Positions 7,670 to 15,590 of a stretch of DNA of 40,385 nt are shown one piece after another. The first letter of the stretch is position 1. Each line of letters begins with the position of its first letter. The stretch is from positions 1 through 40,385 of the forward strand of contig CACIUL010000030.1 of the NCBI GenBank assembly GCA_902589825.1, written 5' to 3'. Source of the stretch: an uncultured Verrucomicrobiota bacterium (GTDB lineage: Bacteria > Verrucomicrobiota > Verrucomicrobiia > Verrucomicrobiales > DEV007). Made by a program: the position numbers and the translations under genes. The notes under the pieces are model-generated. The model searched no databases. It was not told the DNA's origin and saw only the letters and a list, made by a program, of their open reading frames with translations.

Positions 7670-9133
7670 TTATTTAATGAACAGGCCAAGCAGCAGGATA
7701 ATGGCAAAGCTGACGAAGGAGATCGCCGTGGATATCAGCGTCCAGGTCTTCAGGGTCTGTTTCTCGGTCATGCCCATGTAGCGGGAGATCATCCAGAAAC
7801 CGGAGTCATTGACATGCGAGAAGCCTGTCGCTCCCGCGGCGATGGCGCAGGCGATCAGCGCCAGGAAGGGTTGGGAAGATCCCTCAACCAGACTGGCCAT
7901 GAGCCCGGCGGCCGTCAGCATGGCCACGGTGGCAGATCCCTGGGCAATGCGAACCAGGGTGGCGAAGATGTAGGCGAGGACCAATAGAGGAATGCCGCTG
8001 TCCGCGAATATCTCTTTGAGCGCATCAGCAATCCCGGTGGCTATCAAAACTCCCTTGAAGACTCCCCCGGCCCCGGTGATCAGGATAATGATGCCCGCAG
8101 GACCGAGAGCCTTGGTGGAAAGTTCAACGAGCTGGTCGCGGGTGGCGCCACGGCGGGTTCCCAGGAAAAAGATGGCCAGCAGGGTGGAGATCATCAGGGC
8201 GATCACCGGGTGCCCGAGGAAGTGGATCACCTGCTGCCCTGTGGGCAACGCATTAAGAAGACGGCTGATTTCAGCTGAGCGTGCGTCCTTGGTCAGGCCT
8301 TTGTCAATATCTGCAATAGCGATCTGCTCAACGATGGTTGCGGAGAGGATGAGGGCGATGGGCAGGGCAATGAGGCTGCAGATGAGGCCGAAGTGCGGCA
8401 GTTTGAGCTCCTCCGTAGTCGTGTTTTCTTCGAGCTTTTTTGGGGTTGGAACATCAACCAGGGTCGCCACTTTCGAACAGAGCCAGGGGCCGCAGATGAT
8501 GGCTGTTGGCAGCCCGACAATCACGCCGAACATGATGACGTAACCAAGATTCACATTGAGAAAATAGGCCACGGCCACCGGACCGGGGGTCGGTGGCACA
8601 AAGGCGTGCGTGACCGCCATGCCGGCAACCAGCGGCAGGCCGAAGATCAGCAGGGGCTTCTTGGTGTCACGGGCCAGTGCGTAAAGCAGGGGGGCCAGGA
8701 TGACCAGTGCCACATCCAGGAAGACCGGGATGGAGATAATAAAGCCGGTTAATAGCATGGCCCATGGGGCACGATCCTGGCCGAATTTGCGCACCATGGT
8801 GTTGGCCAGTGCCTGGGTGCCACCGGAATGCTCAAGCATGGCCCCGAAGATGGCGCCGATACCGATGATTGTGGCGATAAAGCCCAGGGCTCCTCCCATG
8901 CTTTCTACAATGGTGTTGCCTATGCCGATGAGCCCTCCTGCCTCCGGGTTGACAAACGTTGCCCCCACCGAGACAAGGACGGAAACAATCAGGAGCGAAA
9001 GGAAAGCTTGGATCTTTGCCTTCAGGATCAGGACAAGCAGGAAGCCGATGCCAAAGACCAGCAGGGCAATGAGTCCCGTGACGGGAACGGTGGATTGAGC
9101 AGCCGGTGCCTGTTGTGCGAGCAGGGAAAACAT
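7670..9133 (-). CDS. GntP family permease (sugar acid / organic acid : H+ symporter)
   Basis: The product is 487 residues from the ATG at 9133. The open frame extends upstream to 9379, but that extension is hydrophilic, lacks similarity and overlaps the divergent dehydratase gene. It starts MFSLLAQQAPAAQS followed by about 12-14 transmembrane segments. The GntP landmarks are HAFVPPTPGPVAVA and, near the C-terminus, VNDSGFWMISRYMG. GntP proteins import gluconate, fructuronate, glycerate or related acids with protons. The gene leads the aminotransferase and isomerase genes (19 nt gap to the aminotransferase) and is divergent from the pentonate cluster, so either a glycerate-like or an aldonate substrate is possible. 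Confidence 0.92.
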   Translation of the reverse strand: MFSLLAQQAPAAQSTVPVTGLIALLVFGIGFLLVLILKAKIQAFLSLLIVSVLVSVGATFVNPEAGGLIGIGNTIVESMGGALGFIATIIGIGAIFGAMLEHSGGTQALANTMVRKFGQDRAPWAMLLTGFIISIPVFLDVALVILAPLLYALARDTKKPLLIFGLPLVAGMAVTHAFVPPTPGPVAVAYFLNVNLGYVIMFGVIVGLPTAIICGPWLCSKVATLVDVPTPKKLEENTTTEELKLPHFGLICSLIALPIALILSATIVEQIAIADIDKGLTKDARSAEISRLLNALPTGQQVIHFLGHPVIALMISTLLAIFFLGTRRGATRDQLVELSTKALGPAGIIILITGAGGVFKGVLIATGIADALKEIFADSGIPLLVLAYIFATLVRIAQGSATVAMLTAAGLMASLVEGSSQPFLALIACAIAAGATGFSHVNDSGFWMISRYMGMTEKQTLKTWTLISTAISFVSFAIILLLGLFIK

Positions 9134-9192
9134 AAATATTGCAGGAAGTCGAGGTTTGCCAAAGAGCGGCCGCCCGTTACAATGCGATCGCA
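9134..9192. promoter_or_regulatory. 59-nt divergent control region with palindromes
   Basis: This short space must hold control signals for both the GntP operon (minus) and the dehydratase cluster (plus). It contains the palindromes GCGGCCGC (about 9167-9174) and TGCGATCGCA (9183-9192), the latter directly abutting the dehydratase ATG. Either could be an operator. No regulator gene of the sugar-acid type (GntR, IclR, LacI) is in the window, so this is a positional suggestion only. Confidence 0.35.
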
Positions 9193-10017
9193 ATGCTTTG
9201 TATTTATAGAAGTGCGTCCGGCTATACAATCCAAAAGGATGATAGTTTTTCCATTGTGGCCAATTTTTGCTTCGATGAGCTGTTTGACTGCCCGGATCCG
9301 GTGGATTACGTGCAATCCCGCTTTCAGGCGGGCGATCCCTCCATGCGGCCGGAAGGCCACTTGCTGCCCCCGTTGGCAAGCCAGGAGATCTGGGCCGCCG
9401 GCGTGACTTATTTCCGAAGCCGGGATGCCCGCATGGAGGAGAGCGAGTCTTCAGGAGGAGACCGCTTTTACGACATGGTCTACGAGGCGGAGCGGCCTGA
9501 ACTCTTCTTCAAGGCAACCCCGGCCCGGTGCAGGGGGCACCTGGACAAGGTGTGTATCCGCAGTGATTCCACATGGGATGTTCCCGAGCCTGAGCTTACC
9601 CTGGCTATCAGTTCCACGGGGAAGGTGTTTGGTTATACCATTGGTAATGACATGAGCTCACGCTCGATTGAGGGCGAGAATCCGCTCTATCTTCCGCAGG
9701 CCAAGGTGTACAAAGGTTCCTGTGCGATTGGTCCGTGCCTGGTGGTGGGTTCCCTGCCCGAAGCGCATGCCAAGATTGCCATCGAGATCCGGCGGGGAGA
9801 TGAGGTGGCGTTTTCAGGGGAGACGGAAGTATCACAGATCAAGCGCAGCTTTGAGGAATTGGCGCAATTCTTGTTTCATGACAATGAGTTTCCCCATGGG
9901 GCCTTGTTGATGACCGGTACCGGGATTGTGCCGGATTCAGGATTTACTTTGGCAAAAGGGGACGTGATCAGGATTGGCATCGATGGTGCCGGCGAACTGG
10001 AAAATCAAGTAGAGTAG
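9193..10017 (+). CDS. Fumarylacetoacetase-fold 2-keto-3-deoxy-pentonate dehydratase
   Basis: The product is 274 residues from the ATG at 9193 ([13 protein letters not shown]). An upstream start at 9139 would overlap the divergent promoter region. The FAH fold is shown by [20 protein letters not shown] (65-84), [18 protein letters not shown] (93-110), the metal-ligand glutamates near 132-134 in PEPELTL, and Asp153 in [11 protein letters not shown]. The [16 protein letters not shown] element is characteristic of 2-keto-3-deoxy-L- or D-arabinonate dehydratases, which form alpha-ketoglutarate semialdehyde. The next gene, 13 nt downstream, is the dehydrogenase for that semialdehyde, which strongly supports the reaction. 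Stereochemistry of the sugar acid cannot be told. Confidence 0.88.
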   Translation: MLCIYRSASGYTIQKDDSFSIVANFCFDELFDCPDPVDYVQSRFQAGDPSMRPEGHLLPPLASQEIWAAGVTYFRSRDARMEESESSGGDRFYDMVYEAERPELFFKATPARCRGHLDKVCIRSDSTWDVPEPELTLAISSTGKVFGYTIGNDMSSRSIEGENPLYLPQAKVYKGSCAIGPCLVVGSLPEAHAKIAIEIRRGDEVAFSGETEVSQIKRSFEELAQFLFHDNEFPHGALLMTGTGIVPDSGFTLAKGDVIRIGIDGAGELENQVE

Positions 10018-10030
10018 CATTTAAGAATTC

Positions 10031-11617
10031 ATGAAAGGCACACAACTTATCGGCAATACCGAGTCCGCTCAGGGCACGGATACCTTCAAGGCAGTCAACC
10101 CCCTGGATGGCAAGTCCCTCGAGCCGCCATTCCATGAGGCGACCGGTGCGGAGATTGATAGCGCGTTTGAGTTGGCCGGTGCGGCGGCGCCATTCATGGC
10201 CGCATCCACCGGAGAGGATCGTTCTCGCCTGTTAAATGCCATTGCTGATGCCCTCGAAGAGGATGCCGATGTGATCAAGGAGAGGGTCGGGCTTGAAACC
10301 GGCTACCCACAGGCTCGCCTTGACGGCGAGTTTGGCAGGACGGTCATGCAGTTGCGCGTATTTGGACGTGTCGCGGAGGATGGCAACTGGGTCAATGCTC
10401 GCATTGATACTGCCCTGCCTGATCGTGAACCCCTGCCCAAGCCTGACCTGCGGCGCATGCTTGTGCCTGTCGGACCGGTGGCCATTTTCGGGGCCAGCAA
10501 TTTCCCTCTGGCTATTTCCGTTGCTGGCGGGGATCCTGCCTCGGCTCTTGCCGCGGGCTGCCCGGTCGTGACCAAGGGGCATCCCTCACATCCCGGTTCC
10601 TCAGAGCTGGTCGCCCGTGCGGTATTGCGAGGTGTAGAGCAGGCGGGTTTTCCCGATGGCACATTCTCGATGCTGCAGGGAGCGGACAATGATACCGGGC
10701 GTATGCTGGTGGAACATCCCAAGGCCTGTGCCGTTGCGTTTACCGGCTCACTGCGTGGTGGGCGTGCTCTTTTTGACATCGCTGCCGCCCGGCCGATCCC
10801 GATTCCCGTTTACGCCGAGATGGGCAGTGTGAATCCCCAGTTTGTCCTTCCCGGCAGGCTCGATGCCGGGCCCGGTGCATTTGCCGATGGCCTTTTTGCT
10901 TCCGTCACCATGGGCAACGGCCAGTTCTGCACCTGCCCCTCGCTGGTGTTTGCCCCTGAAGGGGAGAGTCTGGATGAAATGATCGGGCATTACCTGGAAC
11001 TGGTTTCCGGGTCTACAGGCGCGCCTTTGCTCAACGCGGGGATTGCTTCCGCCTTTGAATCAGGAATCGCCCGTTGGCAAGATATAGAGGGTGTCGAGAT
11101 TTTGGCGCAGGGGTCCCTTGAGGCGGCTGAGGTCGGGGCGGCACCCGTCATGGCGAGGATTTCCCTTGAGGATTTCAAGGCGAGCCGGGAGATGTTCATG
11201 GAGGAGATCTTCGGTCCCTCGGTGCTGGTTGTTGTTTGCCCGGACAAGGAAAGCTACGTGGAGGCTGCCGGCTTGTTTGATGGGCAGCTTGGCACCTCAA
11301 TCCATGGCAATGAGGAGGAGCTTCCTGAAGCGGGAGCATTGCTTGCGGCATTATCCGGTTTTTCCGGGAGAGTCTGCGTGAATGGGTTCCCGACCGGTAT
11401 TGAGGTTTGTGATTCCGTGCATCATGGCGGTCCCTACCCGGCCACCACCGATGCGCAACACACCAGTATCGGTACTGCCGGTATTTCCCGCTGGGGCAGG
11501 CCTGTTAGTTTTCAGAATACTCCCCAGCCGCTGCTTCCTGAAGCGCTCAAGGATACCAACCCGCTTGGGTTATTGCGCCTTGTGGATGGTGTGTGGACAA
11601 GGGATCCGGCAGGCTAG
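10031..11617 (+). CDS. Alpha-ketoglutarate semialdehyde (2,5-dioxovalerate) dehydrogenase
   Basis: This is a 528-residue aldehyde dehydrogenase of the long KGSADH type. Asn157 lies in FGASNFPLAIS, the NAD(P) glycine motif is FTGSLRGGRA (238-246), the general base is Glu263 in YAEMGSVNP, and the catalytic cysteine is Cys300 in GNGQFCTCP (Cys302 follows). EEIFGPSVLVV is the usual late motif. It oxidises alpha-ketoglutarate semialdehyde to 2-oxoglutarate, feeding the TCA cycle. KGSADH types II/III share this length and are found in glucarate, hydroxyproline and pentose pathways; the dehydratases on both sides point to pentonates here. Confidence 0.92.
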   Translation: MKGTQLIGNTESAQGTDTFKAVNPLDGKSLEPPFHEATGAEIDSAFELAGAAAPFMAASTGEDRSRLLNAIADALEEDADVIKERVGLETGYPQARLDGEFGRTVMQLRVFGRVAEDGNWVNARIDTALPDREPLPKPDLRRMLVPVGPVAIFGASNFPLAISVAGGDPASALAAGCPVVTKGHPSHPGSSELVARAVLRGVEQAGFPDGTFSMLQGADNDTGRMLVEHPKACAVAFTGSLRGGRALFDIAAARPIPIPVYAEMGSVNPQFVLPGRLDAGPGAFADGLFASVTMGNGQFCTCPSLVFAPEGESLDEMIGHYLELVSGSTGAPLLNAGIASAFESGIARWQDIEGVEILAQGSLEAAEVGAAPVMARISLEDFKASREMFMEEIFGPSVLVVVCPDKESYVEAAGLFDGQLGTSIHGNEEELPEAGALLAALSGFSGRVCVNGFPTGIEVCDSVHHGGPYPATTDAQHTSIGTAGISRWGRPVSFQNTPQPLLPEALKDTNPLGLLRLVDGVWTRDPAG

Positions 11618-11726
11618 CGGCAGGATTTCCAATGACTCGGTGCAGGAGAGGGAAGCCTTCATGCAGGCGCTCTGAACCGGGCTATTGATAACTTCCATTT
11701 CCTGACGGATTCATGTAGAAAAGAAC

Positions 11727-13145
11727 GTGATGACTCCTTTTCTCCTCCTTGCCCTCGGCATGGTGATTGTCCTTGGCTCGGTAATATGGCTGAAGCTGCA
11801 CCCTTTTTTGGCCCTTTCCACTGCAGCGATCGTGATCGCCTTCTCAACCCCGCAGGATTCCCTGTCCGGTTATGCCGAGAACCACGCGGCATCGGAGTTG
11901 GCGAGGGGAAAGATGAGTGAGGCAGGTGCTGAGGTATTCAAGGCGGAATTTGCCAAGCGCTCATCGATGAAGAGAGTGGTCAATGAATTCGGTAACGGAT
12001 GCGCCAAGGTCGGCCTGATTATTGCCTTCGCCGCACTTATCGGCAGGTTTCTCCTGGAGTCCGGTGCGGCGGCAAAGATCGTGCTGGTGATGGTCTCCCT
12101 TTTCGGGGAAAAGCGTGCCGGTTTGGCGTTTTTGGTTTCCGGGTTCCTGCTGGCGGTCCCTGTTTTCTTTGACACGGTTTTCTACCTGCTGATCCCGATC
12201 GCTATTGCAATGGCCCACAGGACCCGGGGCAATTATCTCTTTTACGTGCTTTGCATTGTTGCCGGGGGCACCATGGCCCATTCACTGGTGCCGCCGACAC
12301 CCGGTCCCTTGCTGGTGGCAGAGGAAATCGGGGTGGATATCGGGGCAATGATGCTTGGTGGCCTCGCGGTCGGTCTTTTTACCATTACGTTTGGATACCT
12401 TTATGCCCGGTGGATATCCGGCAGGTTTGAACTCGCCCCGCCACCACTTGGTGATGACGTTTTAATGGAAGAGGGCGACCTGCCTTCCGCTTTCGTGTCT
12501 TTCCTGCCGGTTCTCCTGCCGGTTCTCCTGGTTACCGGAGGGACATTGTATGCCATTTTCCAACCCGAGCACCTTGGATTTCTCAAGGTATTCGGGGAAA
12601 AGAACCTTGCCCTTGGCCTTGCGGCCCTGGTGGCATTCACGATTCTGGCAAAGCGGTGCTCCGGTGATAAGGAGAGATTGCGCAGGGTATCCTCTGAGGC
12701 TCTTTCATCAGGTGCAGTAATTGTCCTGATCACGGCTGCCGGGGCGGCATTTGGCGGGGTGCTCAAGCAGACGGATATAGCCAGTGCAATTGGCGAAATG
12801 CAGGGCAATGCCACCTTCGCTCTCCCTGTCTGTTTCCTGATTACCGCCCTGGTCCGCACCGCGCAGGGATCGGCCACGGTGGCGATGATCACGGCTGCGC
12901 CTGTTGCTGCCGCGTTTGCCGCTTCCGCCTCCCTTGGCTTTCACCCGGTTTACTTGGCGCTTGCCGTGGGGTGCGGCTCAAAGCCGATCCCCTGGATGAA
13001 TGACTCGGGATTCTGGGTAATTACCAGGATGTCCGGGCTTAAGGAATCCCAGACACTTCGCACCGTGACCCCGATGATGTCGCTGATGGGTGTTGCAGGC
13101 CTGATTGTGGTGGTGGTTGCCTCATGGATATTGCCCTTTTCCTGA
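11727..13145 (+). CDS. GntP family permease (second copy)
   Basis: The 472-residue polytopic membrane protein starts at the ATG at 11727 (MMTPFLLLALGMV). It carries HSLVPPTPGPLLVAEE and MNDSGFWVITRMSG, the same two landmarks as the permease at 7670, but diverges elsewhere, so it is a paralogue and not a recent duplicate. A hydrophilic insertion at about 55-90 (NHAASELARGKMSEAGAE) is unusual. Lying between the semialdehyde dehydrogenase and the aldonate dehydratase, it most likely imports the sugar acid that this cluster degrades. Confidence 0.92.
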   Translation: MMTPFLLLALGMVIVLGSVIWLKLHPFLALSTAAIVIAFSTPQDSLSGYAENHAASELARGKMSEAGAEVFKAEFAKRSSMKRVVNEFGNGCAKVGLIIAFAALIGRFLLESGAAAKIVLVMVSLFGEKRAGLAFLVSGFLLAVPVFFDTVFYLLIPIAIAMAHRTRGNYLFYVLCIVAGGTMAHSLVPPTPGPLLVAEEIGVDIGAMMLGGLAVGLFTITFGYLYARWISGRFELAPPPLGDDVLMEEGDLPSAFVSFLPVLLPVLLVTGGTLYAIFQPEHLGFLKVFGEKNLALGLAALVAFTILAKRCSGDKERLRRVSSEALSSGAVIVLITAAGAAFGGVLKQTDIASAIGEMQGNATFALPVCFLITALVRTAQGSATVAMITAAPVAAAFAASASLGFHPVYLALAVGCGSKPIPWMNDSGFWVITRMSGLKESQTLRTVTPMMSLMGVAGLIVVVVASWILPFS

Positions 13146-13214
13146 GGTGTGGTGGCATAATCCCCGGCTTACTGTGATTGACCCCGTGTGCCAGTTTGGC
13201 GATTATTGATTCCG

Positions 13215-14939
13215 ATGGAAAACCAAGACCCAACCCGCCTCCGTTCACACCGCTGGTATGGCCCCGACAGCCTGCGCGCTTTCGGGCACCGTTCCCGTGC
13301 CAGGCAATCCGGGCTCGGGGAGAGCGACTTTGCCGGTAAGCCGGTGGTCGGAATTCTCAACACGTGGACTGATCTGAATTCCTGTCATCTGCATTTCAAG
13401 ACCACCGTTGAGGCAATCAAGCGAGGCGTCCTGCAGGAAGGCGGCTTACCGATGGAAATACCGGTGATGTCCTGCGGGGAAACGCTGACCAAGCCCACCT
13501 CGATGCTATACCGCAACTTCCTTGCGATGGAGGCCGAGGAGATAATTCGCGCCAATCCTGTGGATACTGCAGTATTGCTGGGTGGTTGCGACAAGTCGAC
13601 TCCCGCCTTGTTAATGGGTGCCATATCCGCCGGCGTGCCCGCTATCTATGTTCCTTCCGGGCCGATGATCAAGGGCAACTGGAATGGGCAGGTGCTTGGA
13701 TCAGGTTCCGATGTCTGGAAATACTGGGATGAGCGGCGTGCCGGCAACCTGAGTGAGGAAGAGTGGCGTGAAATTGAAGGGGGTATTGCGCGGTCCCCGG
13801 GGCACTGCATGACCATGGGCACGGCTGCTACAATGACGGCTCTGGCCGAGACCATGGGATTTTCCATTCCAGGTTCCTCTTCGGTTCCGGCAATGGATGC
13901 CAATCATGCTCGCCTGGCTGCAGAGGCGGGGCGTCAGGCTGTCAGGAACGCCTGGCAGGGCCCCCGGCCGGATGAGTTGGCGACACGCAAGGCGTTTGAA
14001 AACGCCGTGGCCGTTGACATGGCACTCGGTGGATCAACTAATGCCATTGTTCACCTGCTGGCAATGGCCGGCCGCTCCGGCGTTGATTTAAACCTTGATG
14101 ATTTTGACGTCATTTCCCGGCAGACGCCCCTGCTGGCGAATTTGCGACCTTCCGGAGAATTTCTGATGGACGATTTTTATGCCGCAGGAGGGTTGCGTGC
14201 ACTGCTCAACCAGATGGGTGACCTTTTGCATCTCGACGTGGCGACAGTAAATGGGAATACACTCGGTGAGAACATTGAGGGATGCCGGGTTTTCAATGAC
14301 GAGGTGATAAGGAGCCGGGATAATCCCATGGCTGAAAATGGTGGCACTGCTGTATTGCGTGGCAACCTTGCTCCCGATGGGGCAGTTATCAAGCATTCCG
14401 CCGCGACTCCGGATCTGCTCCAGCATACCGGTCCTGCCGTTGTCTTTGAGGATTACAATGACCTTGCCAAACGGATTGATGACCCAGCGCTTGAGGTTAC
14501 CGCCGATTCCGTGCTGGTTCTCAGGAATGCCGGACCGGTTGGCGCCCCCGGGATGCCGGAATGGGGAATGCTGCCAATTCCCAGGAAACTTCTTGAGCAG
14601 GGCGTCAGGGATATGTTGCGCATTTCTGATGCGCGCATGTCGGGCACCAGCTACGGCACGTGTGCATTACATGTTGCCCCGGAGTCAGCCGCCGGCGGCC
14701 CTCTGGCCGCGGTGAGGACAGGGGATGCAATCACTCTGGATTTTTCAGGGCGCCGCCTGCAACTGGAGGTGGAGGAGGTCGAGATTGCCAGAAGATTGGC
14801 CGCAAGGCAGGAGCCTGGTTCCCGTTATGCAAGGGGTTACACAAAACTCTATATCGAGCACGTGACCCAGGCTGACCGTGGCTGTGATTTTGATTTTCTT
14901 GAGGGCAGTGCCGTCACTCCCGATCCCGAGATTTACTAG
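13215..14939 (+). CDS. IlvD/EDD family aldonic acid dehydratase (arabinonate/xylonate type)
   Basis: The product is 574 residues from the ATG at 13215 (MENQDPTRLRSHRWYG). A GTG at 13188 in frame adds nine residues without benefit. The three [2Fe-2S] cysteine ligands are Cys57 (GILNTWTDLNSCH), Cys125 (GGCDKSTP) and Cys198 (GHCMTMGTAAT). DARMSGTSYGT and the C-terminal YTKLYIEHVTQADRGCDFDF match the sugar-acid branch, such as L-arabinonate and D-xylonate dehydratase, rather than branched-chain IlvD. It would remove water from a pentonate to give the 2-keto-3-deoxy acid used by the dehydratase at 9193. Oxygen-sensitive clusters are common in the family. Confidence 0.9.
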   Translation: MENQDPTRLRSHRWYGPDSLRAFGHRSRARQSGLGESDFAGKPVVGILNTWTDLNSCHLHFKTTVEAIKRGVLQEGGLPMEIPVMSCGETLTKPTSMLYRNFLAMEAEEIIRANPVDTAVLLGGCDKSTPALLMGAISAGVPAIYVPSGPMIKGNWNGQVLGSGSDVWKYWDERRAGNLSEEEWREIEGGIARSPGHCMTMGTAATMTALAETMGFSIPGSSSVPAMDANHARLAAEAGRQAVRNAWQGPRPDELATRKAFENAVAVDMALGGSTNAIVHLLAMAGRSGVDLNLDDFDVISRQTPLLANLRPSGEFLMDDFYAAGGLRALLNQMGDLLHLDVATVNGNTLGENIEGCRVFNDEVIRSRDNPMAENGGTAVLRGNLAPDGAVIKHSAATPDLLQHTGPAVVFEDYNDLAKRIDDPALEVTADSVLVLRNAGPVGAPGMPEWGMLPIPRKLLEQGVRDMLRISDARMSGTSYGTCALHVAPESAAGGPLAAVRTGDAITLDFSGRRLQLEVEEVEIARRLAARQEPGSRYARGYTKLYIEHVTQADRGCDFDFLEGSAVTPDPEIY

Positions 14940-14999
14940 GTGATGCCGCGGGCGGAATTTTTTCTTTCAAATTGGGGAAATAAGCGGCACTGGTTATCC

Positions 15000-15221
15000 A
15001 TGACTGTATCGATTCTTTATTGAGGAATGTGAAACTACAAGCCCCAGGCCGTCAGTTTGGCGGACGAAATCAAGGCGGGGTTTGAAGGAGCAAGTGTTGA
15101 AATTGTAGAGGGAAGCGGTGGCGTTTTCGATGTCACCGTGGATGGAACGCTCGTGTATTCCAAGAAGGAAACCGGGCGTTTCCCTGAAACAGGCGAAGTT
15201 GTCAGTTCCATCAAGGGATAG
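15000..15221 (+). CDS. Rdx/SelW-family selenoprotein with predicted UxxU motif (two in-frame TGA codons)
   Basis: Reading through TGA at 15021-15023 and 15030-15032 gives one 73-residue frame from ATG 15000 to TAG 15221. The start is MTVSILY-U-G-M-U-NYKPQAVSLADEI. The rest is typical Rdx: EIVEGSGGVFDVTVDG, then LVYSKKETGRFPETGEV. In Rdx proteins (SelW, SelV, SelT, SelH and the bacterial SelW-like group) the redox motif directly after the first beta strand is CxxC or CxxU; here both positions, 8 and 11, are TGA. The downstream sequence has no frameshift or other stop. TGA is an ordinary stop in neighbouring genes (for example 1211-1213), so Trp reassignment is not the answer. A thioredoxin-like oxidoreductase role is expected. 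It lies 60 nt after the aldonate dehydratase and may share its transcript. A pseudogene with two point mutations is the alternative. Confidence 0.85.
15042..15063 (+). promoter_or_regulatory. Possible bacterial SECIS hairpin in the Rdx gene
   Basis: GCC at 15048-15050 pairs with GGC at 15059-15061, extended by CC 15044-15045 with GG 15062-15063 across a two-base bulge. The eight-base apical loop at 15051-15058 starts with GT. The loop begins 18 nt after the second TGA. A G (often GU) at the first two loop positions and this spacing fit the published bacterial SECIS pattern. The stem is short, so it needs folding and SelB-context evaluation. Confidence 0.45.
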
Positions 15222-15244
15222 CATCAATGTGCATTGATGCTATC
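15217..15244 (+). terminator. 12-bp perfect inverted repeat, possible terminator or RNA element
   Basis: GATAGCATCAAT at 15217-15228 and ATTGATGCTATC at 15233-15244 form a perfect 12-bp stem with a four-base GTGC loop. The left arm contains the TAG stop of the selenoprotein gene. A T-rich run (GTTTTTCTT, about 15252-15260) follows eight bases later. The stem is AT-rich and the T run is not adjacent, so it is an imperfect intrinsic terminator. It may instead bracket the 3' end of the mRNA or slow ribosomes. Confidence 0.5.
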
Positions 15245-15272
15245 ATGACCCGTTTTTCTTCAACGGCAGGCT

Positions 15273-15578
15273 GTGGATTGCGCGGATAACAGGGACGAAC
15301 AGGTTGATTACCCGATAACGCCTGAAATCGATCTGCATACCTTCCGTCCCGGTGAGGTAAGCTCTCTGCTGAGGGAATATTTCATGGAGTGCCGGAAGGT
15401 GGGTATCCTGCAGGTGAGGGTTATCCACGGGAAGGGCACCGGAAGCCTGCGCGAAGGTGTGCACCGGCTTCTCGACAAGATGACCGGGGAGATCGGCAGT
15501 TACAGGTTGGGTGACCAGCACACCGGTGGATGGGGTGCAACCCTGGTTACCCTGAAGGAGCTTGACCCTGGCCAATAG
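15273..15578 (+). CDS. Smr domain protein
   Basis: This 101-residue protein starts at a GTG at 15273; the frame is closed by a TGA at 15246-15248 just upstream and no ATG lies between, so GTG is the only reasonable start. It contains the small MutS-related domain: EIDLHTFRPGEV (the LDLH motif), VRVIHGKGTGSLRE (HGKGxGxLR), and the closing GGWGATLVTL. Smr domains nick or cleave nucleic acids, and in MutS2 or stand-alone form act on DNA recombination intermediates or on collided-ribosome mRNA. The gene follows the Rdx selenoprotein after the hairpin and is convergent with the PVC propeller gene, 12 nt apart. Confidence 0.88.
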   Translation: MDCADNRDEQVDYPITPEIDLHTFRPGEVSSLLREYFMECRKVGILQVRVIHGKGTGSLREGVHRLLDKMTGEIGSYRLGDQHTGGWGATLVTLKELDPGQ

Positions 15579-15590
15579 AAGCCGGCCTTG

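Noticed and set aside
9134-9379. N-terminal extension of the GntP permease to 9379
   Set aside because: The extension is hydrophilic, unrelated to the family, and overlaps the divergent dehydratase start.
15021-15032. TGA reassigned to tryptophan (alternative genetic code)
   Set aside because: TGA closes ordinary genes here (for example 1211-1213, 13143-13145 and 37255-37257) and Trp is coded by TGG throughout. Trp would also make no sense at redox positions.
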